Shown one piece after another: positions 7,574-15,942 of a DNA stretch of 64,000 nt. The notes under the pieces were generated by a model. It searched no databases and was not told the DNA's origin. It was given only the letters and a program-made list of their open reading frames with translations. How positions within the stretch are numbered: the first letter of the stretch is position 1; every line of letters begins with the position of its first letter. The DNA comes from Halorubrum rutilum (GTDB lineage: Archaea > Halobacteriota > Halobacteria > Halobacteriales > Haloferacaceae), in contig NZ_JANHDN010000001.1 of NCBI RefSeq assembly GCF_024494565.1, positions 496,001-560,000 of the forward strand. Reading direction: 5' to 3'. The translations under genes were made by a program, and so were the position numbers.

Positions 7574-9118
7574 ATGGACGACCGTATCGAGGACCTCCGC
7601 GAGCGCCGCGAGCGCGCGGCCGAGGGCGGGGGCGAGGAACGGATCCAGTCGCAACACGAGAAGGGGAAGATGACCGCGCGCGAGCGGATCGACTACTTCC
7701 TCGACGACGGGACGTTCCACGAGTTCGACCGGTTTCGGACCCACCGCAACCACAAGTTCGGGATGGAGGAACAGCAGATCCCGGGCGACGGGGTCGTCAC
7801 CGGCTACGGCGAGGTCAACGGCCGGAAGACGTTCGTCTTCGCGCACGACTTCACCGTCTTCGGCGGGTCGCTCGGCGAGGTGTTCGCCGAGAAGGTGTGC
7901 AAGGTGATGGACAAGGCGATGGACGTGGGCGCGCCCGTCGTCGGCCTCAACGACTCCGCGGGCGCCCGGATCCAAGAGGGCGTGGCCTCGCTCGGCGGCT
8001 TCGCGGAGATCTTCCGACGCAACACGGAGGCCTCGGGCGTGATCCCACAGATCTCGGCGATCATGGGGCCCTGTGCCGGCGGCGCGGTGTACTCGCCCGC
8101 GATCACGGACTTCACGTTCATGGTGAAGGACACCTCCCACATGTTCATCACCGGCCCGGACGTCATCGAGACCGTCACGGGCGAGGAGGTGAGCTTCGAG
8201 GAGCTCGGCGGCGCGGTCACCCACTCGTCGACCTCGGGCGTCGCCCACTTCGCCGAGGAGAGCGAGGAGGACGCCTTAGACGACATCGCGCGGCTGCTCT
8301 CGTACCTCCCCGCCAACAACGTCGAGGACCCGCCCCGCGTCGAGCCGTGGGACGACCCGGAGCGCGCCGACGAGGAGCTGGCCGACATCGTCCCGAACGC
8401 GCCCCGGAAGCCGTACGACATGAAGGACGTGATCGGCAGCGTCGTCGACGAGGGCTCCTTCTTCGAGGTGCAGGAGAACTTCGCGAAGAACGTCGTCGTC
8501 GGCTTCGCCCGCCTCGACGGCCACTCGATCGGGATCGTCGCCAACAACCCCCGCGTGAACGCCGGCACGCTCGACATCGAGGCGAGCCAGAAGGGCGCGC
8601 GGTTCGTCCGCTTCTGTGACGCCTTCAACATTCCCATCCTCACCTTCGAGGACGTGCCCGGGTTCATGCCCGGCACCGACCAGGAGCACAACGGGATCAT
8701 CCGCCACGGCGCGAAGCTGCTGTACGCCTTCTCGGAGGCGACCGTGCCGCTCCTGACCGTGATCACCCGGAAGGCGTACGGCGGGGCCTACTGCGTGATG
8801 TCGTCGAAGCACATCGGCGGCGACGTCAACTACGCCTGGCCGACCGCGGAGATCGCGGTGATGGGGCCGAAGGGCGCCGTCAACGTCCTCTACCGCGAGG
8901 AGCTGGCCGAGGCCGACGACCCCGACGCGCGGAGACAGGAGCTCATCGACGAGTATCGCGAGGAGTTCGCGAACCCGTACACGGCCGCCGACCGCGGGTT
9001 CATCGACGACGTCATCGAGCCCGCGGAGACGCGCGCCCGGCTGATCGACGACCTCCAGATGCTGACGGGGAAGCGCTCGGACGCGCCCGAGAAGAAACAC
9101 GGCAACATCCCCATCTGA
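7574..9118 (+). CDS. pccB: Acyl-CoA carboxylase carboxyltransferase subunit (probably propionyl-CoA carboxylase beta)
   Basis: This 514-residue subunit should transfer the carboxyl group from carboxybiotin to acetyl- or propionyl-CoA. It contains the two crotonase-like halves of the family. The first has [22 protein letters not shown] and [12 protein letters not shown] (acyl-CoA oxyanion hole); the second has [29 protein letters not shown] (biotin side) and [18 protein letters not shown]. The C-terminus ends [12 protein letters not shown], a common ending of this family. The ATG at 7574 ([12 protein letters not shown]) was chosen; a GTG two codons earlier is also possible, whereas further extension runs into the repeat region. 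It overlaps pccX and is followed 0.9 kb downstream by pccA. The Haloferax mediterranei propionyl-CoA carboxylase has the same three parts. Confidence 0.93.
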   Translation: MDDRIEDLRERRERAAEGGGEERIQSQHEKGKMTARERIDYFLDDGTFHEFDRFRTHRNHKFGMEEQQIPGDGVVTGYGEVNGRKTFVFAHDFTVFGGSLGEVFAEKVCKVMDKAMDVGAPVVGLNDSAGARIQEGVASLGGFAEIFRRNTEASGVIPQISAIMGPCAGGAVYSPAITDFTFMVKDTSHMFITGPDVIETVTGEEVSFEELGGAVTHSSTSGVAHFAEESEEDALDDIARLLSYLPANNVEDPPRVEPWDDPERADEELADIVPNAPRKPYDMKDVIGSVVDEGSFFEVQENFAKNVVVGFARLDGHSIGIVANNPRVNAGTLDIEASQKGARFVRFCDAFNIPILTFEDVPGFMPGTDQEHNGIIRHGAKLLYAFSEATVPLLTVITRKAYGGAYCVMSSKHIGGDVNYAWPTAEIAVMGPKGAVNVLYREELAEADDPDARRQELIDEYREEFANPYTAADRGFIDDVIEPAETRARLIDDLQMLTGKRSDAPEKKHGNIPI

Positions 9119-9468
9119 TGGCGACCGACTCGACCGAGGCCGACGCCGGCCCGATCGACCCGGACGCGGACGCCACCGGGGGCGAGCCCGGCGATCCGAC
9201 CGGCGCCGTCCTCGACGGGCTGACGATTCCCGACGACGCCGGCGACGCCGAGGCCGCCGCCATCGCCGCCGCGGTCGCGGCGCACGTCCGCGACGGGGAG
9301 CTGGCCGCGGCGGCCGCCGCCGCGGACGGCGACGCGGACGAGGGGTGGGCGGGCGAGCGGTGGGCGTTCGCCGGCCGGGTCGACCGGCTCACCGGCCGAC
9401 CGGTCCGCGTCCCGGAGGGCGCGCCGACCGACCCGTGGGCCGCGGCCGGCCGCGCCGACCGCTTCTGA
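9118..9468 (+). CDS. pccX: Small acyl-CoA carboxylase subunit (PccX-like)
   Basis: The ATG overlaps the pccB stop (TGATG), so the two are translationally coupled. The 116-residue product is alanine- and aspartate-rich. Its C-terminal half reads [35 protein letters not shown], a layout like the epsilon or small subunits that accompany actinobacterial and haloarchaeal acyl-CoA carboxylases. In Haloferax mediterranei a small third subunit, PccX, is needed for propionyl-CoA carboxylase activity. Identification here rests on that genomic position and the C-terminal signature. There is a helix-forming segment at about 42-70 ([22 protein letters not shown], given in part). Confidence 0.7.
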   Translation: MATDSTEADAGPIDPDADATGGEPGDPTGAVLDGLTIPDDAGDAEAAAIAAAVAAHVRDGELAAAAAAADGDADEGWAGERWAFAGRVDRLTGRPVRVPEGAPTDPWAAAGRADRF

Positions 9469-9682
9469 GGGGCCGGCGGGCCGCGACGGCGCCGCCGCTG
9501 GCTCGGTTCCGAACGCCCGCTCCCGGACGCGGGAGCGTCCGAGCGCGTGCATTCCCCCGGCGAGACGCCGCCTCGGCGAAACGCCTCCCGCGGCGAGGCG
9601 CGATCCGGCGTCTCGCCGTGCTAACCCCTCACGGGGTGCGTCGGAAGATACGTTCGATAGCTTATATATCTGTGGTCGGCCG

Positions 9683-9913
9683 TCACGCCTCGGGCGGCTC
9701 CTCGACGCCCTCCTCGGTCGCGGCGTCCTCCGCCGCGGTCTCGGCCGATCCGCCGAGGATCCGGTTGAGGACGACGGGGACGACGCCGGCGAGGAGGACG
9801 AGGAGCCCGATCCGGACGAGGACCGAGGCGTCCGTCAGGAGCGTCGCGGCGAGGTACGCGGCCGCCGCGACCAGCGTCGACGGCAACACGTAGGGGTTTC
9901 CGGGCGAGAGCAT
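9683..9913 (-). CDS. Small membrane protein between pccX and pccA
   Basis: This 76-residue product has two hydrophobic helices (about 11-28 and 31-52) and an acidic tail rich in Glu and Ala. It lies on the strand opposite to the flanking pcc genes and so interrupts the carboxylase cluster. The start ATG at 9913 follows no obvious strong promoter. I recognise no family; it is probably an integral membrane protein of unknown role unrelated to carboxylation. Confidence 0.55.
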   Translation of the reverse strand: MLSPGNPYVLPSTLVAAAAYLAATLLTDASVLVRIGLLVLLAGVVPVVLNRILGGSAETAAEDAATEEGVEEPPEA

Positions 9914-10053
9914 GTCGGGACATGGGACCGGGCAGCCCCTTAACCGTCTCGGGGAGTCGCGGTCGGCGCCGGGAGAGTACGACGATCGTCGTCACCGGTC
10001 GTCGTCGCGGACCGATAGAATGAGGTGGGTTATGCTGGAACGTTGGTGTAAGA

Positions 10054-11952
10054 ATGTTCGACAAGGTTCTCGTCGCGAACCGCGGGGAGATCGCGGTCCG
10101 GGTGATGCGCGCCTGTGCGGAGCTGGGCGTCGACACCGTCGCCGTCTACAGCGACGCCGACAAGCACGGCGGCCACGTCCGGTACGCGGACGAGGCGTAC
10201 AACGTCGGCCCGGCCCGCGCGGCCGACTCCTACCTCGACGGCGAGGCGGTCGTCGACGCCGCGCGGAAGGCCGACGCCGACGCGATCCACCCGGGCTACG
10301 GCTTCCTCGCGGAGAACGCCGACTTCGCGGCGCGCGTCGAGGCCGCCGACGGGATCACGTGGGTCGGCCCCGCCAGCGACGCGATGGAGCGGCTCGGCGA
10401 GAAGACCCACGCCCGCCGGGTGATGGACGACGCCGACGTGCCGATCGTCCCCGGGACGACGGAGCCCGTCACCGACGCGGAGGCGGTCACCGAGTTCGGC
10501 GACGAGCACGGCTACCCCGTCGCGATCAAGGCCGAGGGCGGCGGCGGCGGCCGCGGGATGAAGGTCGTCGAGAGCGCGGACGAGGCCGCGGAGGCGCTCG
10601 AATCGGCGAAGCGCGAGGGGGAGGCGTACTTCTCGAACGACTCCGTCTACCTCGAACGCTACCTGGAGACCCCCCGCCACGTCGAGGTGCAGATCGTCGC
10701 GGACGACCCGGCAGCGGCGGCCGACGGCGACGCCGACGGCTCGGTGACCGAGAGCGACGTGGTCCACCTCGGCGAGCGCGACTGCTCGCTCCAGCGCCGG
10801 CACCAGAAGGTGATCGAGGAGGGACCCTCGCCGGCGCTCTCGGACGAGCTGCGCGAGCGGATCGGCGCGGCCGCCCGCCGCGGCGTCGCCGCCGCCGACT
10901 ACACCAACGCCGGCACCGTGGAGTTCCTCGTCGAGGAGGACGTGGAGCGCGACCCGTCGGAGCCGCTCGGGCCGGACACCCCGTTCTACTTCCTCGAAGT
11001 GAACACGCGGATCCAGGTCGAACACACCGTCACCGAGGAGCTGACGGGGATCGACATCGTCAAGGAGCAGCTCCGGGTCGCGGCCGGCGAGGGCCTCTCC
11101 GTCTCGCAGGACGACGTCGAGCTGGAGGGGCACGCGATCGAGTTCCGGATCAACGCCGAGAACGCCGCCGAGGAGTTCCAGCCCGCCAACGAGGGGTCGC
11201 TGGAGACGTACGACCCGCCGGGCGGGATCGGCGTGCGCGTCGACGACGCGCTCCGGCAGGGCGACGACTTAGTCACCGACTACGACTCGATGATCGCGAA
11301 GCTGATCGTGTGGGCCCCGGACCGCGAGGAGTGTCTCGCGCGCTCGAAGCGCGCGCTCGCGGAGTACGACCTGACGGGCGTCGTCACGATCGTCCCGTTC
11401 CACCGCCTCATGCTCGACGACGAGCGCTTCGTCGACGGGACGCACACCACGAAGTACCTCGACGAGGAGCTCGACCGGGAGCTGGTCGCCGAGGCGCAGG
11501 CGAAGTGGGGGACCGAATCGTCGTCGGGCGACGGCGACGACGAGGGCGAGGAGGTGACCGAGCGCGAGTTCACCGTCGAGGTGAACGGGAAGCGCTTCGA
11601 CGTCGAGTTAGAGGAGCGCGGCGCGCCCGCGATCCGGGTGCCGGAGGGCGCCGGCGGGGGCGGCGGGGGCGGTCAGCAGCGCCCGCCGCAGGCGACGTCC
11701 GACGACGGCGGCGACGACGGCGTCGACGTCGCGGAGGGCGGCGAGGCCATCGAGGCCGAGATGCAGGGGACGATCCTCTCGGTCGACGTCGCCGAGGGCG
11801 ACGAGGTCGCCGCCGGCGACGTGGTCTGCGTCCTCGAAGCGATGAAGATGGAGAACGACGTGGTCGCCGAGCGCGGCGGCACCGTCGCGAGCGTCCACGT
11901 CGGCGAGGGCGACAGCGTCGACATGGGCGACGTGCTGATCGTGCTGGAGTAG
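10054..11952 (+). CDS. pccA: Acyl-CoA carboxylase biotin carboxylase/biotin carrier subunit
   Basis: This 632-residue subunit uses ATP and bicarbonate to carboxylate its own biotin, then presents it to PccB. It starts [20 protein letters not shown], the classical biotin carboxylase N-terminus. The ATP-grasp glycine loop [10 protein letters not shown] is at about 161-170, and [22 protein letters not shown] marks the active-site region. After an acidic, glycine-rich linker (about 490-565) the biotinyl domain holds EAMKMEN, with the biotin-accepting Lys598. The fused BC-BCCP layout matches haloarchaeal PccA. A biotin ligase gene is not seen nearby. With pccBX it would feed propionyl-CoA from odd-chain or branched substrates to methylmalonyl-CoA. 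Confidence 0.94.
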   Translation: MFDKVLVANRGEIAVRVMRACAELGVDTVAVYSDADKHGGHVRYADEAYNVGPARAADSYLDGEAVVDAARKADADAIHPGYGFLAENADFAARVEAADGITWVGPASDAMERLGEKTHARRVMDDADVPIVPGTTEPVTDAEAVTEFGDEHGYPVAIKAEGGGGGRGMKVVESADEAAEALESAKREGEAYFSNDSVYLERYLETPRHVEVQIVADDPAAAADGDADGSVTESDVVHLGERDCSLQRRHQKVIEEGPSPALSDELRERIGAAARRGVAAADYTNAGTVEFLVEEDVERDPSEPLGPDTPFYFLEVNTRIQVEHTVTEELTGIDIVKEQLRVAAGEGLSVSQDDVELEGHAIEFRINAENAAEEFQPANEGSLETYDPPGGIGVRVDDALRQGDDLVTDYDSMIAKLIVWAPDREECLARSKRALAEYDLTGVVTIVPFHRLMLDDERFVDGTHTTKYLDEELDRELVAEAQAKWGTESSSGDGDDEGEEVTEREFTVEVNGKRFDVELEERGAPAIRVPEGAGGGGGGGQQRPPQATSDDGGDDGVDVAEGGEAIEAEMQGTILSVDVAEGDEVAAGDVVCVLEAMKMENDVVAERGGTVASVHVGEGDSVDMGDVLIVLE

Positions 11953-12116
11953 GATCGAGCGGTTTCCGGACGCGGTTGTTTATAACTGGTCGACGATTCT
12001 GGGGTGAGCAGATCCGGGGCTTAACCGTTCATGAGGCGTCGTTGAAACGCGCAGTCAGTGACGCACTCCGCCCCTTCGCCGGTCGGTACGGGGCGAACAG
12101 AGATGATCCGCTCCGA

Positions 12117-12545
12117 TCACTGTTGCTTGACGACGACCGTATCTGCAACGAGGTCGCCGACCCGCTGATTGTCGTCAGTAAGCAATATCGACACCATTGC
12201 GACGAGGTTGAACGTCGGGAGTGCGTCGACGATCCACAACAGGTTCCGTAGTACTGACGCGCCAATCGTACAGTTCGAACCGTCGGACTTGACGACGACC
12301 AATCCGAGCAGGTATTTCCCCGGCGTGTAGCCGTACAGCCCCTCAAGTAGAAACCCGTAGACGAGTGTTGCAGCCAGCCCCGTGAACGTCAGCGCGAGGA
12401 GACCGATATCGCCGGGGGTCGCCCCGGCGAGTATAACGGGAACCCAGAGTAGCCCCATGAGGATCGAGTCGATAAGGAATGCTCCGACCCGGTGCCAGAT
12501 CACGGCTCCGTTCGTCCCCCGTTGCGGTTGCGGATGCTTTTCCAT
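12117..12545 (-). CDS. RDD-family membrane protein
   Basis: This 142-residue integral membrane protein of the RDD family has no agreed biochemical role; some members have been linked to ion transport. The family signature is visible: RVGAFLIDSILMG in the first helix, GYTPGKYLLGLVVVKSDG in the loop after the second, RNLLWIVDALP before the third, and the closing QRVGDLVADTVVVKQQ. A TATA element at 12567-12578 lies about 25 bases before the ATG. Its GC content is noticeably lower than the flanking genes, which may indicate relatively recent acquisition. No co-transcribed neighbour. Confidence 0.85.
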   Translation of the reverse strand: MEKHPQPQRGTNGAVIWHRVGAFLIDSILMGLLWVPVILAGATPGDIGLLALTFTGLAATLVYGFLLEGLYGYTPGKYLLGLVVVKSDGSNCTIGASVLRNLLWIVDALPTFNLVAMVSILLTDDNQRVGDLVADTVVVKQQ

Positions 12546-12566
12546 GTTCCATTTCCGTCTCTCACC

Positions 12567-12578
12567 GCTTATTAATCC
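12567..12578 (-). promoter_or_regulatory. TATA promoter of the RDD gene
   Basis: On the minus strand GGATTAATAAGC ends 22 bases before the ATG at 12545, typical of a leaderless haloarchaeal promoter. Confidence 0.6.
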
Positions 12579-12666
12579 CAGATAGGTGTTTCAGAGGCGG
12601 AGATATGGAATCGTTCGAACGCTTCGTCGACCGGCCGTTTCGGTCGAAGATCGACGACGAACACCG

Positions 12667-13080
12667 CTAAATTCCCAGCCCCTCAGTTGTACGTGCTTGC
12701 TGGCAGCGGAGTGACGGAGAACGCCGCCAAAGCCCCAGCCGCTCGGCTGTACGCGGTTGATCCCGGATCGTCGGTGAATACCTCCAAAGCCCCAGCTGCG
12801 AGGCGGGCGCACGCTCGCTGCGCTCCTCGGTCGGTCGCTCGTTTCACTCGCTCCCGCCCTGCGGTGCTTACGTCGCCTGCCCCCGCCTCGCGGCTGCCCC
12901 TTTGAGTCCGACCCCTTACAGCACCGCAACCGCGCCTCACACCTCCCCAGCCTCGCCGCTCGCTCGGGACTCCCTTCGGTCGCCCACGTCGCTCGCGGCG
13001 TCCCTCGCGCGTGCGCCTCGCGGCCGCCTTCGGCGGCCACCCGGAGGCGCACGCCACCGCCCCGCGTTGATCGTTTATAA
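12667..13080. repeat. Dispersed GC-rich repeat, copy A
   Basis: First of three related noncoding blocks (others at 25444 and 54528). The left part has three iterations of a motif close to CAAAGCCCCAGCCGCTCGG, at about 12669, 12729 and 12792, with about 60-base spacing; the middle one contains a small hairpin, AGCCG-CT-CGGCT. The right part shares with the other copies the blocks GCACGCTCGCTGCGCTCCTC, CGGCTGCCCCTTTGAGTCC, ACAGCACCGCAACC, CACACCTCCCCAGCCTCG and GGAGGCGCACGCCACCG, in the same order. It ends at GTTTATAAAC (13073-13082), a palindromic TATA-like site. A minus-strand frame (12591-13052) is open over it, but the low-complexity protein is not convincing. Confidence 0.8.
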
Positions 13081-13149
13081 ACAGTCGTCGCCGTCGCTCG
13101 CTCCGTTTAAGTATCATCTCGCTGTCGAAGGTCCCGACGCGCACTCCCG

Positions 13150-13992
13150 TTATCGCCCCCGCAGTCCCAACAGCTCCCGCGTCTGCTCGGGCGTCGCCAC
13201 GGGCCGCCCCAGCTCCTCGGCGAGCCGCGCCGCGCGCGCCACCAGTTCCTCGTTCGTCGCCAGCTCGCCCTTCTCGTAGTACCGGTTGTCCTCTAAGCCG
13301 ACGCGGACGTGCCCGCCGAGCAGCAGCGACTGGGTCGTCATCGGGAGCTGGTGGGGCCCGAACCCGATCACGTTGAACTCCACGCCCGCAGGCAGCGCTT
13401 CGACGCGGTTGATCAGGTTCCGGGGGTGCGGCGGCGACGTGGTCCCGCCGCCGAACAGGAAGTTGAGGTACGGCGGCTCGTCGAGCTCGTCGAGGATCGC
13501 CAGCGACTCGTTGAGGTGGCCGTCGTTGAACACCTCCAGCTCGGGCTTGATCCCCCGGTCTCTCATCTCGTCGTGGAGCGACGAGACGAGTTCGCGCGTG
13601 TTCTCCGAGGTGAGCCGGTCGTAGCGGTTGAGCGGCCCCATGTCGAGCGACGCCATCTCGGGCGGGGGGTCGGTCCGGAGCGGCTCGTGTCGGAGGTCGT
13701 CCGGGGCCGCGGTCCCGCCGGTCGAGTGTTGGAGGACGGCGTCGTCGGTGGCTTCTCGGACCGCGTCAGTGACCGCCTGAAACCGCTCGGCCGAGAAGGC
13801 GCGCTCCCCGTTCTCGCGGCGCGCGTGGAGATGGAGCACGCTGGCGCCGGCCTCCTCGCAGGCGGCCGCGGCCGACGCGATCTCCTCGGGGGTCTCCGGG
13901 AGGCCCGGGTGCGCCTCCTTGCCGTGGACGCCGCCGGTGAGCGCCGCGGTGACGATCGCGGGCTTCCCGTCGAGGTAGTCGGAGTAGGTCAT
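13150..13992 (-). CDS. BKACE-family beta-keto acid cleavage enzyme
   Basis: Member of the 3-keto-5-aminohexanoate cleavage enzyme family (DUF849/BKACE), which condenses a beta-keto acid with acetyl-CoA and splits off acetoacetate using a divalent metal. The product has 280 residues. Visible motifs are VTAALTGGVHGKEAHPGLPETPEEIA at the N-terminus, the metal-binding HLHAR (His54, His56), and GGHVRVGLEDN near the C-terminus. These are the family hallmarks. The physiological substrate cannot be read from the sequence. Its ATG overlaps the stop of the upstream 75-residue gene by four bases (ATGA), so they form an operon. Confidence 0.87.
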   Translation of the reverse strand: MTYSDYLDGKPAIVTAALTGGVHGKEAHPGLPETPEEIASAAAACEEAGASVLHLHARRENGERAFSAERFQAVTDAVREATDDAVLQHSTGGTAAPDDLRHEPLRTDPPPEMASLDMGPLNRYDRLTSENTRELVSSLHDEMRDRGIKPELEVFNDGHLNESLAILDELDEPPYLNFLFGGGTTSPPHPRNLINRVEALPAGVEFNVIGFGPHQLPMTTQSLLLGGHVRVGLEDNRYYEKGELATNEELVARAARLAEELGRPVATPEQTRELLGLRGR

Positions 13993-14216
13993 CGGTCGGC
14001 GTCGGGGGTCTCGCCCTCGCCCTCGCCTTCGGTCGGTTCCGGCTCGACGTAGAACTCGCAGTCCGTCGCGGGGTCGAGCCCGTACCGCGCGTTACAGACG
14101 TCGGCGCGCATCGGCTGGACGAACGACTCCGTCACGGTGCAGAACGCGCGGGCGGTGTCGAACGACCTCCCGTCGCCCTTCTCGCGGTACGCCAGGTGCG
14201 GACACGTCTCGGCCAT
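13989..14216 (-). CDS. Small cysteine-containing protein upstream of the BKACE gene
   Basis: This 75-residue soluble protein has four cysteines (Cys5, Cys26, Cys41 and Cys53, approximate) and several histidine/tyrosine residues: MAETCPHLAYREKGDGR, ARAFCTVTE, ADVCNARYGL, TDCEFYVEP. The spacing could bind one zinc or an iron-sulfur centre. The last 18 residues are acidic and low-complexity. It is translationally coupled to the BKACE gene at 13150. I recall similar short proteins across haloarchaea but know no function. It is probably cytoplasmic. Confidence 0.7.
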   Translation of the reverse strand: MAETCPHLAYREKGDGRSFDTARAFCTVTESFVQPMRADVCNARYGLDPATDCEFYVEPEPTEGEGEGETPDADR

Positions 14217-14313
14217 GGCGAGGAGAGGCGGGCCGGCGGCTTGAAACCACGCGTCGAGGGACGCTCCCGATCTGACCGACGCTGTTTAACCGAACGCCCG
14301 AGAACGTGGCCGC

Positions 14314-14661
14314 ATGGAGCCGGTCGACGACTGGCGGGCGGCGATCGCGGAGGCCGGGGAGCTCACCGGCCCGATCGCCGCCGCGATCGTCGACGAGCAC
14401 GGCGACCGCGGGCAGCGCGCGATCGAGGCGGTCGGGGAGGGCCGCGTGAAGCGCTACCGCGATTTCACCGTCGTCGTCGGCCACGACGACGAGTACGTCG
14501 TCGAGGAGGGCGAGTGCACCTGCGCGGACGCGACGTACAACCTCGACGCCGAGGACCCCTCCGAGCGCTGCTGGCACGCGATCGCGGTCGACGTGGCCGA
14601 CGCGGTCGGCGCGGTCGACCACCACGACATGTGGTACTCGGAGGTCCGCGAGTTCCTGTGA
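14314..14661 (+). CDS. SWIM zinc-finger protein
   Basis: Small 115-residue protein whose second half carries the SWIM signature CxCxnCxH: Cys68, Cys70, then CWH with Cys86 and His88. SWIM fingers bind zinc and mediate DNA or protein contacts; in archaea they occur as stand-alone proteins or with SWI2/SNF2 helicases and recombination mediators. The N-terminal 50 residues (GQRAIEAVGEGRVKRYRDFTVVVGHDDEYVV in part) form the beta-sheet lead-in usual for stand-alone SWIM proteins. The gene stands alone, divergent from the 75-residue gene at 14216. Its specific partner is unknown. Confidence 0.8.
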   Translation: MEPVDDWRAAIAEAGELTGPIAAAIVDEHGDRGQRAIEAVGEGRVKRYRDFTVVVGHDDEYVVEEGECTCADATYNLDAEDPSERCWHAIAVDVADAVGAVDHHDMWYSEVREFL

Positions 14662-14792
14662 GCCGGTCCGCTCCCGAGCGGTGACGGCGTAACGGAACGG
14701 CCGCCGTTCAGCCGGATGAGGCGCCGAGACACCGGATTTTCCACCCCCGCCAGTCGAAAACGTTTACAACGGCGGCCGGTCTCTCCTACGGT

Positions 14793-15272
14793 ATGGCGGA
14801 CTGTCCACTCGCCGACGACTGCCCCAGTTTCGACGAACGAATCGAGGGGATGGGGTGTCAACACTACGGCAACAAGGGCGGCGCGGAGTGGTGTAACCAC
14901 TACGACATGCCCATCTACGAGCTGAAACAGCAGCCGGTCCAGCCCGGCGAGGAGGTCGTCGTCGAGGTCGACGACATCCACGAGAGCGGCGCGGGCGTCG
15001 GCCGCACCGACGACGGCTTCATCGTCCTCGTCGACGGGCTCCTCCCGCCGGCGCGCGCGGAGGTGCGGATCCACCGCGTGAAGTCGAGCCACGCGACCGC
15101 ACAGGACGTCGTCGAGCGCCTCCCCGAGGACCCGGACGAGGAGGGCGACGAGGACGACGCCGAAGCGGGCGCCGAGGGCGACGACGCCGAGGCGGACGAC
15201 GAGGGCGACCGACGCCGCGACCGCCCGGACCGCGAACGGCTCGGCAGCCGCGAGAACTTCTGGGGCAAGTGA
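14793..15272 (+). CDS. TRAM-domain protein with N-terminal cysteine cluster
   Basis: 159 residues. Cysteines at positions 4, 10, 22 and 34 (ADCPLADDCPSF, GMGCQHYG, EWCNHYDMP) precede a TRAM domain at about 48-110 (QPGEEVVVEVDDIHESGAGVGRTDDGFIVLVDGLLP), the small beta-barrel that binds RNA in tRNA-modifying enzymes and archaeal RNA chaperone-like proteins. The C-terminal 40 residues are very acidic, then basic, ending RENFWGK. It probably binds RNA in the cytoplasm. The gene starts after AAAACGTTTACAACG at 14757-14771, an AT-rich promoter candidate. A T-tract follows at 15378. Confidence 0.82.
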   Translation: MADCPLADDCPSFDERIEGMGCQHYGNKGGAEWCNHYDMPIYELKQQPVQPGEEVVVEVDDIHESGAGVGRTDDGFIVLVDGLLPPARAEVRIHRVKSSHATAQDVVERLPEDPDEEGDEDDAEAGAEGDDAEADDEGDRRRDRPDRERLGSRENFWGK

Positions 15273-15377
15273 GCGCGTCCCGGGGTGGCCCCGCCCCACG
15301 GACAGTCCGGACGCCGCCGATCGACCGGTTTCGGGCCGGCCGACCGAACCCTTCGGCCCGGGTCGCCGAAACCGCCG

Positions 15378-15383
15378 TTTTTT
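15378..15383 (+). terminator. Oligo-T tract after the TRAM gene
   Basis: Six T residues in GC-rich sequence, 106 bases after the TRAM stop and 26 before the next ATG. They may end the TRAM transcript, or may be part of the next promoter; the sequence alone does not decide. Confidence 0.35.
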
Positions 15384-15408
15384 GACCGAGCGTCCCCTCG
15401 TCGGGAGT

Positions 15409-15906
15409 ATGGTCGCAGACGACGGTCCGTCCGACGCGGTCGACGACGTCGGGGACGTCGACGCCGCCGCGCTGCTGGAACGGGCCGGGTTCGACGCCGA
15501 CGAGAGCGTCCTCACCGACCGACAGGCGGAGGTGCTCGCGCTGCGCGAGCGGGGGCTCCGGCAGTCCGACATCGCCGAGCGGCTCGGCACGTCGCGCGCG
15601 AACGTCTCCAGCGTCGAGGCGAGCGCCCGCGACAACGTCGAGCGGGCCCGGGAGACGGTCGCGTTCGCGGAGGCGCTCGCCGCGCCGGTCCGCGTGGAGA
15701 TCGAGGCCGGCACGGACCTGTACGACGCCCCGAAGCGCGTCTACGACGCCTGCGACGAGGCGGGCGTGAAGGTGAACCAGACCGCGCCGGACCTGATGAA
15801 GACGATCGGCGACCGCGCCGGCGACGCGGTCCACGGCCGCGAGGTGCGCAGCCGCCTGTTCGTCACGGTCGACGCGAACGGGCAGATCCGCGTGCGACAG
15901 CCCTGA
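15409..15906 (+). CDS. Tfx-family DNA-binding regulator
   Basis: 165 residues from the ATG at 15409. The central part is a sigma-70-region-4-like helix-turn-helix: LTDRQAEVLALRERGLRQSDIAERLGTSRANVSSVEASARDN (residues about 36-78; motif shown in pieces). The C-terminal half has the Tfx layout with DLYDAPKRVYDACDEAGVKVNQTAPDLM. Tfx was first described in Methanothermobacter as a protein binding near the molybdenum formylmethanofuran dehydrogenase promoter. In haloarchaea the targets are unknown. An acidic N-terminal leader of about 25 residues precedes the HTH. An earlier in-frame ATG at 15382 is possible but less likely. Confidence 0.85.
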   Translation: MVADDGPSDAVDDVGDVDAAALLERAGFDADESVLTDRQAEVLALRERGLRQSDIAERLGTSRANVSSVEASARDNVERARETVAFAEALAAPVRVEIEAGTDLYDAPKRVYDACDEAGVKVNQTAPDLMKTIGDRAGDAVHGREVRSRLFVTVDANGQIRVRQP

Positions 15907-15942
15907 GCCGCGCCGGCCGGTCGACGCCCCGCGATCCGGCTC

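Noticed and set aside
12667..12810. CRISPR-like array of a 20-base motif with 30-40 base spacers in repeat copy A (and B, C)
   Set aside because: Only two or three units per locus, the repeats are imperfect, the last unit merges into a conserved body, and no cas genes are present. A dispersed repeat family explains it better.
12591..13052. Minus-strand ORF across repeat copy A encoding a protein with repeated GWGFGG motifs
   Set aside because: Low complexity, and the corresponding frames in copies B and C are shifted or broken. It seems to be a by-product of GC-rich repeat DNA.
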